DNA of 64,000 nt, from positions 1 through 64,000 of the forward strand of contig JACMKX010000113.1 of the NCBI GenBank assembly GCA_014379905.1, read 5' to 3'. Below the pieces are notes generated by a model that saw only the letters and a program-made list of their open reading frames with translations, ran no database searches and had not been told where the DNA came from. Source of the DNA: Ferruginibacter sp. (GTDB lineage: Bacteria; Bacteroidota; Bacteroidia; Chitinophagales; Chitinophagaceae). The position numbers and the translations under genes are program-made. How positions within the stretch are numbered: the first letter of the stretch is position 1; each line of letters begins with the position of its first letter. Shown here one piece after another: positions 26,115 to 34,598 of the stretch.

Positions 26115-26738
26115 AACTTCCACAGGAATTTGCTTTTGCAAATAGGCTGTGGAAGTTAATCAGGTAAACTAAACTTTTACAACTCCGGGTAGGTTTTTCA
26201 GGAATTGTCATTTAATTTAAAAATAAGTTTGGCCTGGTTTCAGTTTTAATTTTCGCAGCCTTTAAAGGCTTGCTTTAGGGTAAATGATTCGTGTTTGGTT
26301 TTTCTTTCGGACCTGGTTTGCTGGTTTTTCGTCCCTTCACTGTATTGGGCAGCTCAGGGTTTTAGGATTTGGTTTTGGTCTTTTTGTTCTTGCCATCATC
26401 GCTTTTTACGGCATAGGCTGGATTCTTGGATGTTGGTTCTTCTACAGGATTCTGGATTCTAAATTGCTATCATCGCCTTTCAGCATAAGCATCGGAAATT
26501 GGAATTGGTTCTTGGTCTTTCTAAAGGATAAAATATATTCTTGGTTCGTTCTTTTAAAAAAATTAGAAGTTGACTGATATTGAATTTTAATGGTCTTCTT
26601 AATTGGATATTAGAAAAATTCTTAATTCGGTTTATCAGGATCTTTGGACATGATTGATATTTAATCTCTATCAATCAACTTCTGACACAAAGATGCGTCC
26701 GTTTGACACGTTAAACAAGAGCGCATTTGCTCTTTTTT
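26115..26738 (+). ncRNA. Candidate structured non-coding RNA, copy B
   Basis: Diverged duplicate of copy A. The 5' hairpin is perfect: AACTTCCACAG (26115-26125) with CTGTGGAAGTT (26147-26157), inner stem ATTTGC-TTTT-GCAAAT. The middle is about 150 nt longer and contains the ATCATCGC...GGCATA-type element twice (26394-26414, 26469-26487). The 3' domain, from AGAAGTTGA (26565-26573) to TCAACTTCT (26675-26683), is nearly identical to copy A for about 120 nt. A terminator follows. A 97-codon frame (26284-26577) overlaps but has Trp/Phe-rich composition unlike a real protein. Transcription and function are unproven. Confidence 0.6.
26717..26738 (+). terminator. Intrinsic terminator of RNA copy B
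   Basis: AAGAGC (26717-26722), loop GCATTT, GCTCTT (26729-26734), then TTTT. Confidence 0.8.
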
Positions 26739-26742
26739 AACA

Positions 26743-26775
26743 ATGAAGTAATTACCATCACGTTCGTAGATCGAC
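26743..26775. repeat. Conserved motif after terminator B
   Basis: ATGAAGTAATTACC and GTAGATCGAC with nine bases between, matching 25824-25857. Confidence 0.6.
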
Positions 26776-26853
26776 TTTGTCTGGACTGGGATTCGTACGA
26801 TTTAGAGATGAGTGGATTTACGATTCCTATAATAAGAAACCTTTATAAAATTT

Positions 26854-26882
26854 AAATGCTACAGTAGTTAACTGTAGCATTT
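26854..26882. terminator. Hairpin at the 3' end of the cystathionine beta-synthase gene
   Basis: AAATGCTACAGT (26854-26865) and ACTGTAGCATTT (26871-26882) form a perfect 12-bp stem over AGTTA, 38 bases beyond the minus-strand stop. It ends transcription from the right and separates it from the RNA copies. Confidence 0.7.
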
Positions 26883-26919
26883 TCAATTATCTGTATCGTA
26901 ACGTAAATTAACGACAGTG

Positions 26920-28278
26920 TTATTTGCTTAAACTCTGTATAATGTCGTATTTGGTGACGATGTGATAAAACCCACTTTCGTCTTTGCTTAAAACCGCCCC
27001 GTTTTCTTTGTTAATAAAAGCACTCAATCGTTCTACCGGCGTATCAAAAGCTACCTCGGGGTAGGCTTTTTCCATAACAGAACCAATGCTGGCATCTTTA
27101 ATGTCGGCATTATTGAGGATCTTATTAAATAGTCCGCTTTCGGAAATAGCACCTGTGTTAGCGCCCCCGGTATCAAACACAGGGATGTTTTCGATATCAT
27201 ACTTTTTCATCAGCTCTATAGCCTCCAATACAGTCTGCTCCGGCTTTACGTTGATCAGTTTTTGTGATCCACGGCCGTTAATCAAGTCTTTAAACGTATT
27301 TACCTCCAGGAAACCACGCTGCAACATCCACTCATCGTTGTATACTTTCCCTACGTAACGACTGCCATGATCGTGGAAAATACAAACCACCACATCTTCT
27401 TTCGTTAAACCCTCTTTCAGTTGAAACAAGCCCTGCAGGCAACTACCTGCACTATAACCGCAGAACATTCCTTCTTCTTTGGCAATGCGCCGGGCCATTA
27501 CAGCGCCATCTTTATCAGTAACTTTTGTAAAGGCATCAATGTATTTCATGTCATAGTTCTCCGGCACAAAATCTTCTCCAAAACCCTCACTTATGTAAGG
27601 GTATACTTCCTTTTGATCCAGTTCTCCTGTCTCGAAATATTTTTTAAGCAATGAGCCATAACTGTCTATGGCCCAAATTTTTATGTTGGGATTTTTTTCT
27701 TTCAAATACATGGCTGTTCCTACAATCGTTCCGCCCGTTCCGGTGGCTACTACCAGGTGGGTTATCTTACCTTCTGTTTGTTCCCAAAGTTCCGGGCCTG
27801 TTTGTTCATAGTGTGCAAGCCGGTTGGCCAGGTTATCGTATTGGTTCACATACCAACTGTTGGGAACCTCTGTTGCCAGTCTTTTAGACACCGAATAATA
27901 GGAACGCGGATCTTCTGGTTCTACATTGGTGGGGCATACAATTACTTCGGCACCCACGGCTTTTAAGATATCCGCCTTTTCTTTTGATTGTTTATCTGTA
28001 GTAGTGAAAATACATTTATACCCTTTTACGCAGGCAGCAAGCGCCAGCCCCATACCGGTATTTCCGCTCGTACCTTCTATAATGGTGCCGCCGGGTTTTA
28101 TTTTGCCTTCCTGCTCGGCCACTTCCAGCATTTTAAGCGCCATGCGGTCTTTAATGGAATTGCCGGGGTTAAAGTATTCTACTTTAGCAAGAACGGTGCA
28201 GGGAAGGTCTTTGGTAATTTTATTGAGTTTGATGAGCGGCGTGTTGCCGATTGTTTCTAAGATGTTGTTGAGCCACAT
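26920..28278 (-). CDS. Cystathionine beta-synthase (PLP enzyme with CBS domains)
   Basis: Joins serine and homocysteine to cystathionine, or makes cysteine from O-acetylserine; the two activities cannot be told apart by eye. The 452-residue protein has the fold-type II PLP core with the lysine in NPGNSIKDRMALKM (about residue 43), the substrate loop EGTSGNTGMGLAL and the phosphate loop ATGTGGTI near 180. A pair of CBS domains fills about 330-452, as in regulated cystathionine beta-synthases, favouring that name. A minus-strand TACCTTTG box (28299-28306) is 20 bases before the start. Confidence 0.9.
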   Translation of the reverse strand: MWLNNILETIGNTPLIKLNKITKDLPCTVLAKVEYFNPGNSIKDRMALKMLEVAEQEGKIKPGGTIIEGTSGNTGMGLALAACVKGYKCIFTTTDKQSKEKADILKAVGAEVIVCPTNVEPEDPRSYYSVSKRLATEVPNSWYVNQYDNLANRLAHYEQTGPELWEQTEGKITHLVVATGTGGTIVGTAMYLKEKNPNIKIWAIDSYGSLLKKYFETGELDQKEVYPYISEGFGEDFVPENYDMKYIDAFTKVTDKDGAVMARRIAKEEGMFCGYSAGSCLQGLFQLKEGLTKEDVVVCIFHDHGSRYVGKVYNDEWMLQRGFLEVNTFKDLINGRGSQKLINVKPEQTVLEAIELMKKYDIENIPVFDTGGANTGAISESGLFNKILNNADIKDASIGSVMEKAYPEVAFDTPVERLSAFINKENGAVLSKDESGFYHIVTKYDIIQSLSK

Positions 28279-28883
28279 ATGGTTTGCTATTTTGCGGGCA
28301 AAGGTAAAGGAAGTAGATTAGTAATTAACCGCCAGGGCGCAAAGACGCTGAGTGAGATGTGCGAATTTTCTCTACCGATCGGGCGCAAGTCCCGTAATCT
28401 CCCGGACGTCGTTTTGTTGTTTCGCAGCACCGCCAGGTCCCTTTAAAACTATAAACAATGCGGAACAACAAATCAAAAACACCTAAGCGATGTGCGCAGC
28501 CTTAAAATCGAACCCGAAACCTTTACCAACCGCTGCAGCCAAACCACCGTTCCCTTTATCTGGCTCAACGGATATGGCTCTACAGGTTAGGGTTCAGCCC
28601 CGATCAAAGGGTTATAGTTACCAGCATGAACAAACTGCTCCTTATCCGACCTGCAGAGGAGTAAAATATGTAGCATTTGATTTAAATAAAGGGAAGTTTT
28701 TTTTGCCGTTAATGCGTTAAGACGTGTTAATGCCTTAACGGCAATTTATTTATCTATAATCCCCCTGACATTCCTCCCTCTAAAAAATTATAACATAGTC
28801 ACTATTTCGGTAGTCCGAAACCGGCGTTTATCTAAATAATACAAACTATAAAGTCTTACTTGTATTACTTTATGTAAAGTTTA
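28279..28883. other. Gap with a repeat arm and one poor ORF
   Basis: Holds the minus-strand promoter box at 28299, a dispersed-repeat copy (AACCGCCAGGGCGCAAAGACGCTG, 28327-28350) and the left direct repeat at 28625. A 76-codon frame at 28490-28720 is Pro-rich, overlaps the repeat and is judged non-coding. Confidence 0.5.
28625..28744. repeat. Left ~120-bp direct repeat flanking the membrane/XRE cassette
   Basis: Begins ACAAACTGCTC-like and ends in an imperfect 38-bp palindrome (28705-28742, GCCGTTAATGCGTTAAGAC then GTGTTAATGCCTTAACGGC). It aligns with 29545-29661 over its whole length at roughly 80 percent by eye. Confidence 0.7.
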
Positions 28884-28914
28884 TTTGACATTTAGATATG
28901 TTTGCTTATCTTTG
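28884..28914 (+). promoter_or_regulatory. Consensus promoter of the membrane/XRE operon
   Basis: TTTG at 28884-28887, 19 bases, then TATCTTTG at 28907-28914: a perfect Bacteroidota promoter. ACTTTA-TG-TAAAGT, an inverted repeat at about 28867-28880, lies directly upstream and could bind the XRE protein of the operon. Confidence 0.78.
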
Positions 28915-28936
28915 CTCAACTAAATAATTACAAATT

Positions 28937-29332
28937 ATGGAACGAACTAAAAAAAATGTAAACCTAAACTCTATCATTTACGCCCTTGTATATGGAGCTA
29001 CGTATTTGCCGGCAACACTCCTGCTAAAATATCGTGTATTCGGGCAACCGCTTTCGATAATTATTGCGGTGATACCAATTATTACGTTTGCCATTTTTAT
29101 TTTAAAATTTATTAAGGCCTTTTCAGTTATGGACGAAGTAAAGCAGCGGGTACAATTGGAAGCTGTGGTTATTGGTTTTTCGTTAACAGCAATGTTGATC
29201 ATGCTCCTGTTTTTGCTAAGCTTATGTGATATATCTGACTTTGGATGGTTTGGCTATGCAAATCTCCTGGGATTCTGCTGGATATTTTATTTTGTGGGCT
29301 GGTTCATTTCGAAAAAAAAATACGGAGTATGA
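28937..29332 (+). CDS. Four-helix membrane protein, partner of an XRE regulator
   Basis: A 131-residue protein with four predicted transmembrane helices (around residues 12-32, 37-58, 72-97, 103-123). Between helices two and three lies a charged conserved-looking loop, VMDEVKQRVQLEA. Such proteins are often paired with a small XRE regulator in bacteria; function unknown. Its stop overlaps the next start (ATGA), so the two are translationally coupled. The pair is enclosed by direct repeats, suggesting arrival as a unit. Confidence 0.75.
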   Translation: MERTKKNVNLNSIIYALVYGATYLPATLLLKYRVFGQPLSIIIAVIPIITFAIFILKFIKAFSVMDEVKQRVQLEAVVIGFSLTAMLIMLLFLLSLCDISDFGWFGYANLLGFCWIFYFVGWFISKKKYGV

Positions 29333-29529
29333 AAAACACCATTAAAGTTGAACGTGCTAAGAAAAATTGGACACAGGAAGATCTTGCGGGGGAAATTGGC
29401 ATTTCCAGGCAATCTGTTAATTCGATTGAAACGGGAAAATTCATTCCTTCTACAACGCTGGCTTTGAAAATGGCAAAGGTTTTTGGAGTAAGTGTTGAAT
29501 CAATTTTTCAGCTTGAAACAACAGACTAA
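29329..29529 (+). CDS. XRE-family regulator (YgzD/YozG-like)
   Basis: A 66-residue single-domain Cro/cI protein: IKVERAKKNWTQEDLAGEIG, ISRQSVNSIETGKFIPSTTLALKMAKVFGVSVESIF. This matches the short HTH proteins (YgzD, YozG, YvaO type) usually coupled with a small membrane protein. ATG 29329 overlaps the upstream stop and is preferred over a longer frame from 29245. It probably binds the inverted repeat upstream of the operon promoter. Confidence 0.88.
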   Translation: MKNTIKVERAKKNWTQEDLAGEIGISRQSVNSIETGKFIPSTTLALKMAKVFGVSVESIFQLETTD

Positions 29530-29544
29530 ACTTATGTTATAACC

Positions 29545-29661
29545 ATAAACAAACTGCTCATTATCCTGCCGGAAGAGCAGTAAAATAGGTAGCGTTAATT
29601 TAAAATAAAGAAAATTTTTTTGCCGTTAAGGCGTTAAGACGTCTTAACGCCTTAACGGCTA
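29545..29661. repeat. Right ~120-bp direct repeat with perfect 38-bp palindrome
   Basis: Counterpart of 28625-28744. It ends in a perfect palindrome without loop, GCCGTTAAGGCGTTAAGAC joined to its reverse complement at 29622-29659, flanked by T-runs on both strands, so it could terminate transcription in both directions. The rest of the gap to 29858 holds two further hairpins: CTTAGC/GCTAAG near 29674-29690 and CCCGGTTTGTG/CACGAACCGGG at 29718-29743. Confidence 0.75.
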
Positions 29662-29858
29662 TTTTTTATTTCAGCTTAGCAGCAAGCTAAGGATTGGTTG
29701 ATTAGTTTTCGGACGCCCCCGGTTTGTGTTTTCACGAACCGGGACAAAAAAAAGTATTTTATTTTACCTGCTGTAATGTATGGATGAATTAAAATTTTGG
29801 ACAGAGGTTTCGTATATTTATTTGTTGTCTTCCACTTTTATAAAGTAACCAATTTACT

Positions 29859-30311
29859 ATGGCAAGAAACAAATTACTTAGAATGGACAATATCGGCATC
29901 GTTGTAGAATCTCTCGACAATGCTATTTCTTTCTTTACAGAAATTGGGTTAAAGCTGGAAGGAAGGGCCAATATAGAAGGAGAGTGGGCGGGCCGTGTTA
30001 CCGGCCTCGGCAACCAAAACGTAGAGATCGCTATGATGGTTACGCCTGATGGTCATAGCCGGCTGGAGTTGTCGAAGTTCATCACACCTGTTGTTATTGC
30101 AGATAACCGAAGTTCGCCCGTGAATACCCTCGGCTACCTGCGGGCCATGTTCACCGTGCAGGATATTGATGAAATGGTAGCCAGGCTTATTAAGCATGGC
30201 GCAAAACTAGTGGGTGAAGTAGTGCAGTACGAAAACTCGTACCGGCTTTGTTACATAAGAGGAGTGGAAGGGTTGTTGATCGGGTTAGCCGAGGAGATTG
30301 AAAAAAAATAA
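29859..30311 (+). CDS. VOC-family (glyoxalase/bleomycin resistance-like) protein
   Basis: A 150-residue protein with the beta-alpha-beta-beta-beta modules of vicinal oxygen chelate proteins: LRMDNIGIVVESLDNAISFFTEIGL at the start, ARPHSRLELSKF-like middle (SRLELSKFITP), and a second module with FTVQDIDEMVARLIKHGAKLVGEVVQYENSYRLCYIRGVEGLLIGLAEE. Metal-binding positions are the early His/Asp, here partly replaced, and the final Glu. Substrate unknown. Single gene, no clear operon partner. Confidence 0.85.
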   Translation: MARNKLLRMDNIGIVVESLDNAISFFTEIGLKLEGRANIEGEWAGRVTGLGNQNVEIAMMVTPDGHSRLELSKFITPVVIADNRSSPVNTLGYLRAMFTVQDIDEMVARLIKHGAKLVGEVVQYENSYRLCYIRGVEGLLIGLAEEIEKK

Positions 30312-30451
30312 AAGTTCGGTTGATAGCTTCGTGTAGTCCAGGATTTGATGCAAATTGTAGACTGCTCAATTATTTTTACCAGCAAAATCAACAGCCATAC
30401 TTCATGCAATTTTTTACTTTTTCTCCCGGGTCAAAAACATTACAATCCAAA

Positions 30452-30727
30452 ATGCCTATTTTACAAAATAAAGAAATGATACAAAGAAACCTACCATCAT
30501 TGACAGACCAGGAGCTATTACAGGAACAAAAAAAAGCAAAATCAGCTTCCATCATCAATGCTATATTAATTGGATTTTTTATTGGAATTATAATTTACAG
30601 CTTGATGAACCACACGATAGGACTTGTTACGCTTATTCCATTATTTTTCGTCTATAAACTGGTTAACAAACCGAAATATAATAAGCAGGAATTAGATGAT
30701 CTTATAAAAGAGCGAAATTTAAAATAG
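30452..30727 (+). CDS. Small membrane protein with two helices
   Basis: A 91-residue protein: charged N-terminus (SLTDQELLQEQKKAKSAS), two close transmembrane helices (IINAILIGFFIGIIIYSL and IGLVTLIPLFFVYKLV) and a polar tail, KYNKQELDDLIKERNL. Starts further upstream (30320) only add improbable residues. The pattern resembles small Bacteroidota proteins of unknown function. Confidence 0.6.
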   Translation: MPILQNKEMIQRNLPSLTDQELLQEQKKAKSASIINAILIGFFIGIIIYSLMNHTIGLVTLIPLFFVYKLVNKPKYNKQELDDLIKERNLK

Positions 30728-30856
30728 GCAGTGGCAGTGGTTCGTGGAGACACAAACCACGGTAAGACACAAACGCGGCGGGACCTCAACCGAACCTCCC
30801 AACAAAATTTATATTTTCAAATTTTTTTTTAAATTGAGCCATCAAATCCAACACAC

Positions 30857-31222
30857 ATGAATGATACAAGCCATCATGATGAACGCATAGCAAAAATGTC
30901 CTTCGCCTCCGTGTACCCACACTATGTTAACAAAGTGGAAAGAAAAGGCAGAACAGTACAAGAGTTGCAGCAGGTAATACAATGGCTGACGGGTTATGAC
31001 AGCAAAAAACAACAGAAGCTGATGGATGAAAAAGCAAGCTTTGAAACATTCTTTAAAAAAGCGTCTCTCCATCCCAATGCCCATCTTATTACCGGCTTAA
31101 TTTGTGGCTACAGGATAGAAGATATTGACAACCCCCTAACACAGCAGGTGCGCTACCTCGATAAACTGGTGGATGAACTTGCAAAAGGTCGTAAAATGGA
31201 AAAGATACTGAGAGAAGAATAG
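30857..31222 (+). CDS. DUF2200 family protein
   Basis: A 121-residue soluble protein with the hallmarks of DUF2200: RIAKMSFASVYPHYVNKVERKGRT, VIQWLTGYDS, FETFFKKA, LITGLICGYRIEDIDNPL and the C-terminal YLDKLVDELAKGRKMEKIL. The biochemical role of the family is unknown. Length is normal and the sequence is full. Not clearly linked to its neighbours. Confidence 0.88.
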   Translation: MNDTSHHDERIAKMSFASVYPHYVNKVERKGRTVQELQQVIQWLTGYDSKKQQKLMDEKASFETFFKKASLHPNAHLITGLICGYRIEDIDNPLTQQVRYLDKLVDELAKGRKMEKILREE

Positions 31223-31318
31223 GAAACAAGCTGCGGTTTTAAACACTACAACACTCTGAATTAAGTGGATGATGAGAAACACGATCTTATTATATTTAAG
31301 TGAAATTAAACGGGCTTC

Positions 31319-31558
31319 ATGAAAAAAAATATTATTATCCTTTTTATTTTATTAAACTCCCCGGGGGTTTTCTCGCAAGACCTGGAAGGAGATTGGGACG
31401 GAGAATGCATCATGGACTCCTGGGACGGTAAACCCTGGCCCTATTTTACGAGTTTTCCCATAACCATTAGATTTACTTTAAATGAAGATAGTTCCTACAC
31501 CGTTAGCAGTTACTCAAGATTTGAGAAAGGTAAGCTGATCAATACTTTTTACCGGTAA
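31319..31558 (+). CDS. Short secreted protein, possibly truncated
   Basis: A 79-residue protein with signal peptide (KNIIILFILLNSPGVFSQ). The mature part begins DLEGDWDGECIMDSWDG and looks like the first strands of a lipocalin-like beta-barrel, but the frame stops after FEKGKLINTFYR, far short of a full barrel. No continuation was found in other frames, so the gene may be cut short. Family not certain. Confidence 0.5.
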   Translation: MKKNIIILFILLNSPGVFSQDLEGDWDGECIMDSWDGKPWPYFTSFPITIRFTLNEDSSYTVSSYSRFEKGKLINTFYR

Positions 31559-31615
31559 CTTAAATGGCGCTTTAAAATCCAGGTTTGAAAGCCAGCGAGG
31601 CGGATTGCTATCACC

Positions 31616-32713
31616 CTACTTAAATAAACTTTCCAGCATTTTGTCGAGCGCTTCTTCTTCTTCGCCATACCTGCCAATAATTTTACCCTGTTTATCAACC
31701 AGTATTTTTGTAGGGTAATACATAATATTGTACGCAGCGCCTATGTTCATGTCAACCCCTTCTCCCTTCAGCACCTGTAACCACGGAAGTTTATCATCTT
31801 GCACTGCTTTGCGCCAGGCATCTGGCGTTTTATCATCAGCAGCAATTCCAATGATTTCGAAGCCGGCATTTTTATATTTTTCATATAGCGCAATAAGATG
31901 AGGATTGCCTTTACGGCAGGGCACACACCAGCTCCCCCAAAAATCAAGCAGAACATACGAGCCCCGGAAATTTACGAGAGCGCATTGTTTTCCATTTATA
32001 TCGGGCTTTGAAAATACCGGCGCAACGCTGCCAACATCAACCGCCTTTCTTTTATCTAATTCAGCTTTGACATATTTTCCATATATGCTTGCTTTCACTG
32101 GGGTAGTAAACCGGTTAAACAACCGTTCTACCAATTCAGTTTTTAGATCCCTCATAACAATCTGTAGCCTGTAAGCCGTCACATAGGAAGTCGGGTATTT
32201 AGAAAAGAAATCAAGATTGGCTGCTTCCATTTCAATGAAATAAGGCACCAGTACCCAGCCTTTCAGTTCCTGGAAAGTAGCATTGCTTCTCTTATTAACG
32301 GCCGTGAGGGTATCCATAACTATTTTCCAGCGCTCCTCTATTTTTTGTATAGTTGTATTCAGAATGTCCAACTCTTTTCGGGTTTTCGATCCAGTAATAG
32401 TTCCCTTGCTAAAATCATTCTTATTGACCGTAAAGGTCATTGCGGCCGGCTCAATAAAAACTTCTTTAATCGTTTTGTTGTATATCAGCCTTCCTAAAAC
32501 CGGCGCATCCACAACACCCTTAAAAATTGCTTGTCCATTTTTTATAGTACTACTGTCTCTTTTCCAGGCCCCGCCACTCTGGTATGATAAGTAGATATAT
32601 CCTTCAAAAGATAGCGGCAGCGCGCATTTTAGTACAAAAGGGCCCCTGGTTTGTGCATTCCCATTTGATGTTAGAAATTGGACCAGCATGAGCAACCAAA
32701 AAAAATTTTTCAT
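31616..32713 (-). CDS. TlpA-like thioredoxin with DUF4369-type N-terminus
   Basis: A 365-residue exported protein (signal peptide MKNFFWLLMLVQFLTSNGNAQ). Residues of about 25-125 form a DUF4369-like beta domain, a helical linker follows, and the C-terminal third is a thioredoxin fold with the active site WGSWCVPCRKGNP near residue 260 and the cis-Pro region YYPTKILVDKQGKIIGRY. In Bacteroidota this type works outside the cytoplasm as a thiol reductase, for instance in cytochrome c maturation or starvation responses. Stand-alone gene. Confidence 0.9.
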   Translation of the reverse strand: MKNFFWLLMLVQFLTSNGNAQTRGPFVLKCALPLSFEGYIYLSYQSGGAWKRDSSTIKNGQAIFKGVVDAPVLGRLIYNKTIKEVFIEPAAMTFTVNKNDFSKGTITGSKTRKELDILNTTIQKIEERWKIVMDTLTAVNKRSNATFQELKGWVLVPYFIEMEAANLDFFSKYPTSYVTAYRLQIVMRDLKTELVERLFNRFTTPVKASIYGKYVKAELDKRKAVDVGSVAPVFSKPDINGKQCALVNFRGSYVLLDFWGSWCVPCRKGNPHLIALYEKYKNAGFEIIGIAADDKTPDAWRKAVQDDKLPWLQVLKGEGVDMNIGAAYNIMYYPTKILVDKQGKIIGRYGEEEEALDKMLESLFK

Positions 32714-32869
32714 TTTTTTTCTTTCATTATTTTTTTTGAAGCAACCTTAGCAAATATTTGAACAAGCCCGTTTCCGGGCAACGCTTTACAAATAGGGAAT
32801 ATGAAGCAAGGCTCAAATGATGGTATTGGCATTAGTCGCTGGTTGAACAGTCAATAAAATCTAGCTTTT

Positions 32870-34456
32870 TTATTTCAAAATCTCCAGCGCCTTCATCACC
32901 CCCTTATCATCTGCATTCATCACTTCATAAAATCCTTCGGTGCGAAACATTTGCCGGGCAATAGAAGCTTTGAGTGTTTTGGTAATAAAGGCTTTTTCTT
33001 TTTCTGAGATCTTATTTACATGAATGCTATCCCTTGCAGCAAGCTGGGAGAAATATGTCCAGTCTGTTTCTGAAAAATTAAATCCCCTGGTAAACTGTTG
33101 TGCATTTTTATAAGCGGCTGCAGTTGCAGGATTGCTTAAAATATAAAGGTATCCAAAATCACTGATCAGGCCTTTGTAATATAAACGGGTAGTAATTGTA
33201 TCGAGGCGGCCGGTATCGGCTGCCACAAAAATATCGGGAGAGATACCGCCGCCACCAAAGATTTTTTTACCGGCATGGGTTAGGTAGCGTTTTGTGCTGT
33301 CATTTTTAATAGAATCCTGGCTAAGCATGCTACCGTCGTTATATCGGTTGGTAACTTCTGCAAAGTATGCTTTGCCTCCATTGGCATAGGAGCGTTGTAT
33401 ACTCCGGCCAACAGGCGTGTAATATTTTGCTACTGTTAACCTCAAAGCGCTGCCGTCACTCAACTCAAATTGTTCCTGTACAAGGCCTTTACCAAAACTG
33501 CGCCGGCCAATAATAGTGGCCCTGTCCCAATCCTGCAGGGCACCTAATAATATTTCGCTGGCACTGGCAGAACCTTCATCCGCCAGTACTACCAGTTCCC
33601 CTGTTTCAAACTGGCCCTGCCTGCGGCAACGGTATTCTTTTTTCTTGTTGTGTACGCCTTCTGTATAGGTGATGAGTTTGTCGCCCGGTAAAAATTCGTC
33701 AGCAATTTCTACGGCTTCGTCCATCACTCCGCCGCCATTTCCGCGAATGTCAAGTATGAGTTTTTTGAGCCCTTGTTTTTTTAAAGATTCCAGCGCCGTC
33801 ATAAACTCCTTGTAGGTTTGTTTGGTAAATTTATTGAGGCGAATAAAGCCTGTGGTAGCATTCATCATGTACGCGGCTTCCATACTATAAATAGGAATTA
33901 CACCCCTGTCAATACTGATGTCCAGTTTTTTACCGTCTCTCAATACCCCTAATTTAACCGGGCTGCCCAGGGGGCCACGCAATGTTTTGCGCACGAGTTC
34001 GCCTGTAAGTTGTTTGCCCACATAACTGCTGTCGCCGGCTTTTAAAATTTTGTCGCCTATTTTAATACCGGCTTTAAAAGCGGGGCCATCTTTAAATACA
34101 TTAATTACGTGCATGGTATCAAAAAAGATATTGTATTCAATGCCTACACCAAAAAAATTGCCATTGATGTCTTCATTCACCATATCAAGATCCTGCGCCG
34201 GTATGTAAGAGGAGTGAGGATCCAGTTGGTGCAGCATGGCAATAATGGCGGTGTCGCCCAGTTTGTCCATGTTAACAGAATCAACATATTTTCGGCTGAT
34301 GATATCCAGTACTTCCTGCAGGGGCCTGCGCTTTTCTGTATAAAAAAAACTTTTCCCGGGTAACCCGTCCCTCATTCTAAATCCGAGAAACATGCCTATG
34401 ATCATTGCTATACTTAATAAAAGAGGTAACCAGATCTGTAATTTTTTTTTCTCCAT
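32870..34456 (-). CDS. Carboxy-terminal processing protease, S41 family
   Basis: A 528-residue envelope protease. An N-terminal membrane anchor (LQIWLPLLLSIAMIIGMFLGF) is followed by a helical segment, a PDZ domain (IGVEYNIFFDTMHVINVFKDGPAFKAGIK) that picks substrate C-termini, and the S41 catalytic core with the nucleophile Ser in ADEGSASASEIL and the general-base Lys in GRRSFGKGLVQEQF. CtpA-type enzymes trim or degrade periplasmic proteins and influence peptidoglycan hydrolases. The frame extends to 34501, but ATG 34456 (MEKKKLQ) gives the typical start. Confidence 0.93.
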   Translation of the reverse strand: MEKKKLQIWLPLLLSIAMIIGMFLGFRMRDGLPGKSFFYTEKRRPLQEVLDIISRKYVDSVNMDKLGDTAIIAMLHQLDPHSSYIPAQDLDMVNEDINGNFFGVGIEYNIFFDTMHVINVFKDGPAFKAGIKIGDKILKAGDSSYVGKQLTGELVRKTLRGPLGSPVKLGVLRDGKKLDISIDRGVIPIYSMEAAYMMNATTGFIRLNKFTKQTYKEFMTALESLKKQGLKKLILDIRGNGGGVMDEAVEIADEFLPGDKLITYTEGVHNKKKEYRCRRQGQFETGELVVLADEGSASASEILLGALQDWDRATIIGRRSFGKGLVQEQFELSDGSALRLTVAKYYTPVGRSIQRSYANGGKAYFAEVTNRYNDGSMLSQDSIKNDSTKRYLTHAGKKIFGGGGISPDIFVAADTGRLDTITTRLYYKGLISDFGYLYILSNPATAAAYKNAQQFTRGFNFSETDWTYFSQLAARDSIHVNKISEKEKAFITKTLKASIARQMFRTEGFYEVMNADDKGVMKALEILK

Positions 34457-34598
34457 TATACTTTTAAAATTTCCGGCATTTATTGCCCTTTTACGCACCA
34501 TTTGAAAGCGAAGTTAAATTTTTGTTTTCAACCGTTTAATTTTTTATACTGTTTGATGGGATTGTTTTATCTTGATACCTAATATAAGAATCAACACG

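Noticed and set aside
26284..26577. 97-codon ORF overlapping RNA copy B
   Set aside because: Rich in Trp, Phe and Leu with no family features, not preserved in copy A, and explained by the T/G-rich RNA sequence.
25210..26919. Retron, CRISPR array or group II intron in the repeat-rich gap
   Set aside because: No reverse transcriptase, no Cas gene, no short direct repeats with unique spacers, and no domain V-like hairpin.
28490..28720. 76-codon ORF upstream of the membrane/XRE cassette
   Set aside because: Overlaps the left direct repeat and has implausible composition.
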